Shown here piece by piece: positions 60,986-64,000 of a stretch of 64,000 bases of DNA (its first letter is position 1; every line of letters begins with the position of its first letter). This DNA is from Micromonospora sp. C31 (GTDB taxonomy: Bacteria; Actinomycetota; Actinomycetes; Mycobacteriales; Micromonosporaceae): the NCBI RefSeq assembly GCF_018070575.1, contig NZ_JAGPXN010000023.1, positions 1-64,000 on the forward strand, written 5' to 3'. The notes under the pieces were generated by a model that saw only the letters and a program-made list of their open reading frames with translations, searched no databases and had not been told where the DNA came from. The translations under genes and the position numbers were made by a program.

Positions 60986-62266
60986 ATGAGTGGGTTTGCG
61001 GCGGTCGATGTCATTCGGGTGAAGCGGGACGGGGGTGTGCTCTCCGACGCGCAGATCGACTGGGTGGTGGACGCGTACACCCGGGGGGTGGTCGCCGACG
61101 AGCAGATGTCGGCGCTGGCCATGGCGATCCTGCTGCGCGGCATGACCGCACCCGAGATCGCCCGGTGGACCGCCGCGATGATCGCCAGCGGGGAGCGGCT
61201 CGACCTCGCCGCCGTCGACCGGCCGACCGTCGACAAGCACTCCACCGGCGGCGTCGGTGACAAGATCACTCTGCCGCTCACCCCGCTGGTCGCCGCCTGC
61301 GGCGCCGCCGTGCCGCAGCTCAGCGGCCGGGGCCTCGGGCACACCGGCGGCACGCTGGACAAGCTGGAGTCGATCCCGGGCTGGCGGGCGGCGCTGAGCA
61401 ACGACGAGTTCACCGCCCAGCTCCGCGACGTCGGCGCGGTGATCTGCGCGGCCGGCGCGGGGCTCGCCCCCGCCGACCGCAAGCTGTACGCGCTGCGCGA
61501 CGTGACCGGAACCGTCGAGGCCATTCCGCTGATCGCCAGCTCGATCATGAGCAAGAAGATCGCGGAGGGCACCGGTGCGCTGGTGCTCGACGTGAAGGTG
61601 GGCTCCGGCGCGTTCATGAAGTCCGTCGAGCAGGCCCGCGAGCTGGCCCGGACGATGGTCGAGCTGGGCGGCGCGCACGGCGTGCGTACGGTCGCCCTGC
61701 TCACCGACATGTCCACCCCGCTGGGCCTGGCCATCGGCAACGCCGTCGAGGTGACCGAGTCCGTCGAGGTGCTCGCCGGGGGCGGCCCAGCCGACGTGGT
61801 CGAGCTGACCCTGGCGCTGGCCCGCGAGATGCTCGACGCGGCCGGGCTGCCGGACGCCGACCCGGAGGCCGCCCTGCGCGACGGCCGGGCGATGGACTCG
61901 TGGCGGGCGATGATCCGCGCCCAGGGCGGGGACCCGGACGCGGCGATGCCGACCGCGAACGAGGTCGAGGTGGTCCGCGCCGAGGCGGACGGTTACGTCG
62001 CGGCAGTCGACGCGTACGCCATGGGGGTGGCCGCGTGGCGGCTCGGTGCCGGGCGGGCCCGCAAGGAGGACCCGGTCAGCGTGCCGGCGGGCGTCGTGCT
62101 GCACCGGCGCCCGGGCGAGGCGGTGCGGGCGGGCGACCCGCTCTACGAGCTGCGCGCGCAGGACGCCGCCCGGATCCCGGCGGCGCGGGACGACGCGGCG
62201 CGGGCGGTGCGGATCGCGCCTGCGGCACCCACCGCGACGCCGCTGGTCATCGAGCGGATCGGCTGA
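60986..62266 (+). CDS. deoA: thymidine phosphorylase (pyrimidine-nucleoside phosphorylase)
   Basis: 426 residues. The family signature SGRGLGHTGGTLDKLESIPG (about 111-130) is intact, with DKHSTGGVGDKITLPL (about 83-98) for phosphate binding and SKKIAEGTGALVLDVKVGSGAFM (about 187-209). It cleaves thymidine or uridine to base and (deoxy)ribose 1-phosphate. With cdd upstream it can degrade imported cytidine through uridine. ATG 60986 and GTG 60983 are both possible; GAGAGA lies upstream. Confidence 0.94.
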   Translation: MSGFAAVDVIRVKRDGGVLSDAQIDWVVDAYTRGVVADEQMSALAMAILLRGMTAPEIARWTAAMIASGERLDLAAVDRPTVDKHSTGGVGDKITLPLTPLVAACGAAVPQLSGRGLGHTGGTLDKLESIPGWRAALSNDEFTAQLRDVGAVICAAGAGLAPADRKLYALRDVTGTVEAIPLIASSIMSKKIAEGTGALVLDVKVGSGAFMKSVEQARELARTMVELGGAHGVRTVALLTDMSTPLGLAIGNAVEVTESVEVLAGGGPADVVELTLALAREMLDAAGLPDADPEAALRDGRAMDSWRAMIRAQGGDPDAAMPTANEVEVVRAEADGYVAAVDAYAMGVAAWRLGAGRARKEDPVSVPAGVVLHRRPGEAVRAGDPLYELRAQDAARIPAARDDAARAVRIAPAAPTATPLVIERIG

Positions 62267-62377
62267 GCGCGGCGGTCGCCGGGGTGGCATGGTGCCCGCC
62301 CGCTCGGAGCGCTATCCTCCCTGGCCAAGGGGGGACAACCGGCGCCGAGTCGTCGCGAGCAGACAGGATCTTCCGCC

Positions 62378-63058
62378 GTGACCGTACCTGCCCCCGATCC
62401 ACGGGAGGTGCGTGAGGCGAGCCTGGACGAGTTGTCCCGGCTGCGTCTCCCGCTGCCGCCCGCCCAGTTCCCGCTCGTGTGGGAGCCCGGCGACCAGGTC
62501 GAGCTCCGCCCCACGGTGGAGATCGAGGCCCGCATCGCCGTGCTGCACCTGATCCTGGCCCGCTGCTTCGGGATGCCACCACAGGCGGCGATGAGCTGGC
62601 TGCTCGCCTCGCACCTGGTCGACACGGTCACGCCGCCGGAGTTCCAGTTCGTGACCGGCGGCAAGGGCGACCACCGGTCGTTCGTGCTGCACCACGACGC
62701 GCTCTTCGCCCTGGCCTGGGTGCTCGGTCTGACCAAGCAGCTCGACCCGACGCTGCCGGTGGACGAGCGGCTGGTGGAGCGGATGCCGCACATCCCGGAG
62801 GGGGAGACCTTCGGCCAGTGGCGGGCCCGGATCCTCACCGCACCGCAGCACCCGGCCGACGCGGCCGCCCTGCTGGACCTGCACTACTGCCTGGACTGGG
62901 CGTACCTGGAGACGGAGCGGGCCGGTCGGACGCCGCCCGGGCTGGTCGACGCCAACGCGATCGGCCAGCGCCGCTGGGCCCTGGAGTGGGCGGTGATGCT
63001 GCGCGGGCCGTACCACGACGAGCCTCCCGGCTGGGAAGAGGTCGACCTCTCCACCTGA
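62378..63058 (+). CDS. DUF4272-domain protein
   Basis: 226 residues, cytoplasmic, helical. The region TVEIEARIAVLHLILARCFGMPP, AMSWLLASHLVDTVTPPEFQFV, and HHDALFALAWVLGLTKQLDPTLP matches DUF4272 proteins of unknown function, which are widespread next to many kinds of genes. GTG 62378 is chosen; CAGGAT 8 nt upstream could be either an extended -10 box or a weak ribosome binding site. It follows the nucleoside operon by 111 bp but is probably independent. Confidence 0.8.
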   Translation: MTVPAPDPREVREASLDELSRLRLPLPPAQFPLVWEPGDQVELRPTVEIEARIAVLHLILARCFGMPPQAAMSWLLASHLVDTVTPPEFQFVTGGKGDHRSFVLHHDALFALAWVLGLTKQLDPTLPVDERLVERMPHIPEGETFGQWRARILTAPQHPADAAALLDLHYCLDWAYLETERAGRTPPGLVDANAIGQRRWALEWAVMLRGPYHDEPPGWEEVDLST

Positions 63059-63071
63059 CCCGGCCTGCGGT

Positions 63072-63127
63072 GTTAGGAAGGGCACCTTCCTAACGTCTGA
63101 GGTAGAGGAAGGGTCCCCTCCTTACAC
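63072..63127. repeat. tandem palindromes of the GGAAGG/CCTTCC family
   Basis: GTTAGGAAGG (63072-63081) and CCTTCCTAAC (63085-63094) form a perfect palindrome, followed by an imperfect one of the same type at about 63102-63127. The second arm contains the stop codon (63122-63124) of the rRNA methyltransferase gene. It is related to the 27-bp palindrome at 23824-23880. Confidence 0.75.
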
Positions 63128-64000
63128 CTCGGTCGGGCGCCAGACGGTCAGCCGAACCGCGACGGTGACCCGGACGGGCTCGGCGAGGGCGGCGACCCGG
63201 GCGGCGAGCCCGGCCGGGTCGGTGTGCCAGGCGCTGGGGCCCATCCCGACCAGCGTCGCGACCTCCGGGCCGGTCAGCGCCAGCTCCCGCCGGTGTTCGG
63301 CCGCCGTCACCTCGGTGAAGTGCCCGCCCAGGCTCTCGGCGACCCGGTCGGCCTTGGCCGGGTCGACCCGCAGCAGGCCGAGGACACCGACCAGTTCGGT
63401 GAGGTGGTCGGCGGCCGGCGTCACCACCAGCAGTGACCCGGCCGGGTCGAGGACCCGGTGGAACTCCGCGCCGTTGCGCGGCGCGAAGACGTTCAGCAGC
63501 ACGGCCGTGCCCGCGTCGGCCAGGGGTAGCCGCTGCCAGGTGTCGGCGAGCGCCGCCGCCGCGCGCGGGTGCGCCCGGGCGGCCCGGCGCAGCGCCGGCT
63601 TCGACACGTCGAGGGCGAGACCCACGGCGTCCGGCAGCGCCGCCAGCACCGCCGCGAGGTGCCGGCCCGTGCCCGCTCCGGCATCCACCACCAGGGGGTA
63701 CGTCCCGTCAACGCGCGCCCCGGCCTGGTTTCCGCTCGGCAGGCGCCGGGGAGCCGCCAGGTGGCCCACGGCCTCCGTGGCGGCGGCGGCGAGTGCGGCC
63801 GAGACGAGGTCGTAGTGACCGGCGGAGAGGAAGTCGGCGCGGGCGGCCACCATCTCGGCGGTGTCCCCGGCGTGCGGGGCGCGGCCGGCGAGCAGGTTGA
63901 CGTAGCCCTGGCGGGCCACGTCGAAGCTGTGTCGGCGCGGGCAGCGCAGCGCGCCGGCGCCGCCGGTGGCGACCTCGGCCAGCGGCTGGGCGCAGACCGG
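63122..64000 (-). CDS. 23S rRNA guanine-N1 methyltransferase, RlmA/TlrB type, partial
   Basis: The visible part is 292 residues; the start lies beyond the right edge. The N-terminal zinc motif is partly seen (PVCAQPLAEVATGG..., LRCPRRHSFDVARQGYVNLL), followed by a Rossmann SAM domain (VVDAGAGTGRHLAAVL, GLALDVSKPALRRAAR, VLLNVFAPRNGAEFHRVL). RlmA(II)/TlrB enzymes methylate G748 and affect macrolide binding; RlmA(I) methylates G745. Which base is targeted here cannot be told from this fragment. The stop lies inside a palindromic repeat. Confidence 0.88.
   Translation of the reverse strand, partial: PVCAQPLAEVATGGAGALRCPRRHSFDVARQGYVNLLAGRAPHAGDTAEMVAARADFLSAGHYDLVSAALAAAATEAVGHLAAPRRLPSGNQAGARVDGTYPLVVDAGAGTGRHLAAVLAALPDAVGLALDVSKPALRRAARAHPRAAAALADTWQRLPLADAGTAVLLNVFAPRNGAEFHRVLDPAGSLLVVTPAADHLTELVGVLGLLRVDPAKADRVAESLGGHFTEVTAAEHRRELALTGPEVATLVGMGPSAWHTDPAGLAARVAALAEPVRVTVAVRLTVWRPTEV

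Overview
The window is about 73% GC DNA from a high-GC actinobacterium. Family-typical proteins, frequent GTG starts, leaderless promoters and the gene order all fit Micromonosporaceae (Micromonospora-like); I infer this and have not checked it against a database. Two blocks follow the order known from Mycobacterium tuberculosis: pmt/rsmI ... metG-tatD-rsmA-ispE (the Rv1002c-Rv1011 region), and the TetR regulator-glmU-prs-rplY-pth block (the Rv1019-Rv1014c region). The window is therefore mostly core chromosome with accessory stretches inserted.

Layout. 1-2800: a decayed accessory edge with a deleted IS1380-type insertion sequence, a small membrane protein, and the 3' end of a tRNA/tmRNA gene left as a probable attachment scar. 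2800-9050: macro-domain protein, two-part glycosyltransferase, secreted M23 peptidase, membrane and DUF4352 proteins, Sfp-type phosphopantetheinyl transferase, secreted HNH nuclease. 9575-12223: protein O-mannosyltransferase divergent from rsmI. 12285-18594: an insertion relative to the mycobacterial order, with three lipoproteins, a large LuxR-type ATPase regulator and several small or membrane proteins. 18744-27713: metG, tatD, rsmA, ispE and an ABC-F ATPase; rpfB is missing between tatD and rsmA, where a perfect 27-bp palindrome sits. 27827-30208: a DUF4383 pair, a TetR regulator, gene debris and tRNA-Gln(UUG). 30314-34610: glmU, prs, rplY, pth. 34733-37892: cysQ-cysD-cysN sulfate activation. 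37928-40068: galE-galK. 40244-44930: CBS protein, trpS, 2H phosphoesterase, YihY, GntR, hypothetical. 45089-53967: a maltose/maltodextrin regulon (two GH13 enzymes, LacI regulator, MalEFG-like importer) with CTTGC/GCAAG operators at both promoters. 54640-62266: a nucleoside uptake and salvage operon (Bmp lipoprotein, ATPase, two permeases, cytidine deaminase, thymidine phosphorylase). The window ends with a DUF4272 protein and a truncated RlmA-type rRNA methyltransferase.

Most unusual: (i) two intergenic stem-loops (28291-28366 and 60861-60922) whose outer stems differ in sequence but still pair, around a nearly invariant apical segment; this is the best candidate for an undescribed structured element. 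(ii) A GGAAGG/CCTTCC palindrome family that overlaps gene stop codons at 23824-23880 and 63072-63127. (iii) A widespread leaderless promoter geometry (-10 box, 6-8 nt, start codon), with one -10 box built on the stop codon of the gene before. (iv) A probable CTG start for the nucleoside ABC ATPase, and a cytidine deaminase with a C-terminal extension of about 90 residues. No CRISPR array, rRNA operon or replication origin was seen.
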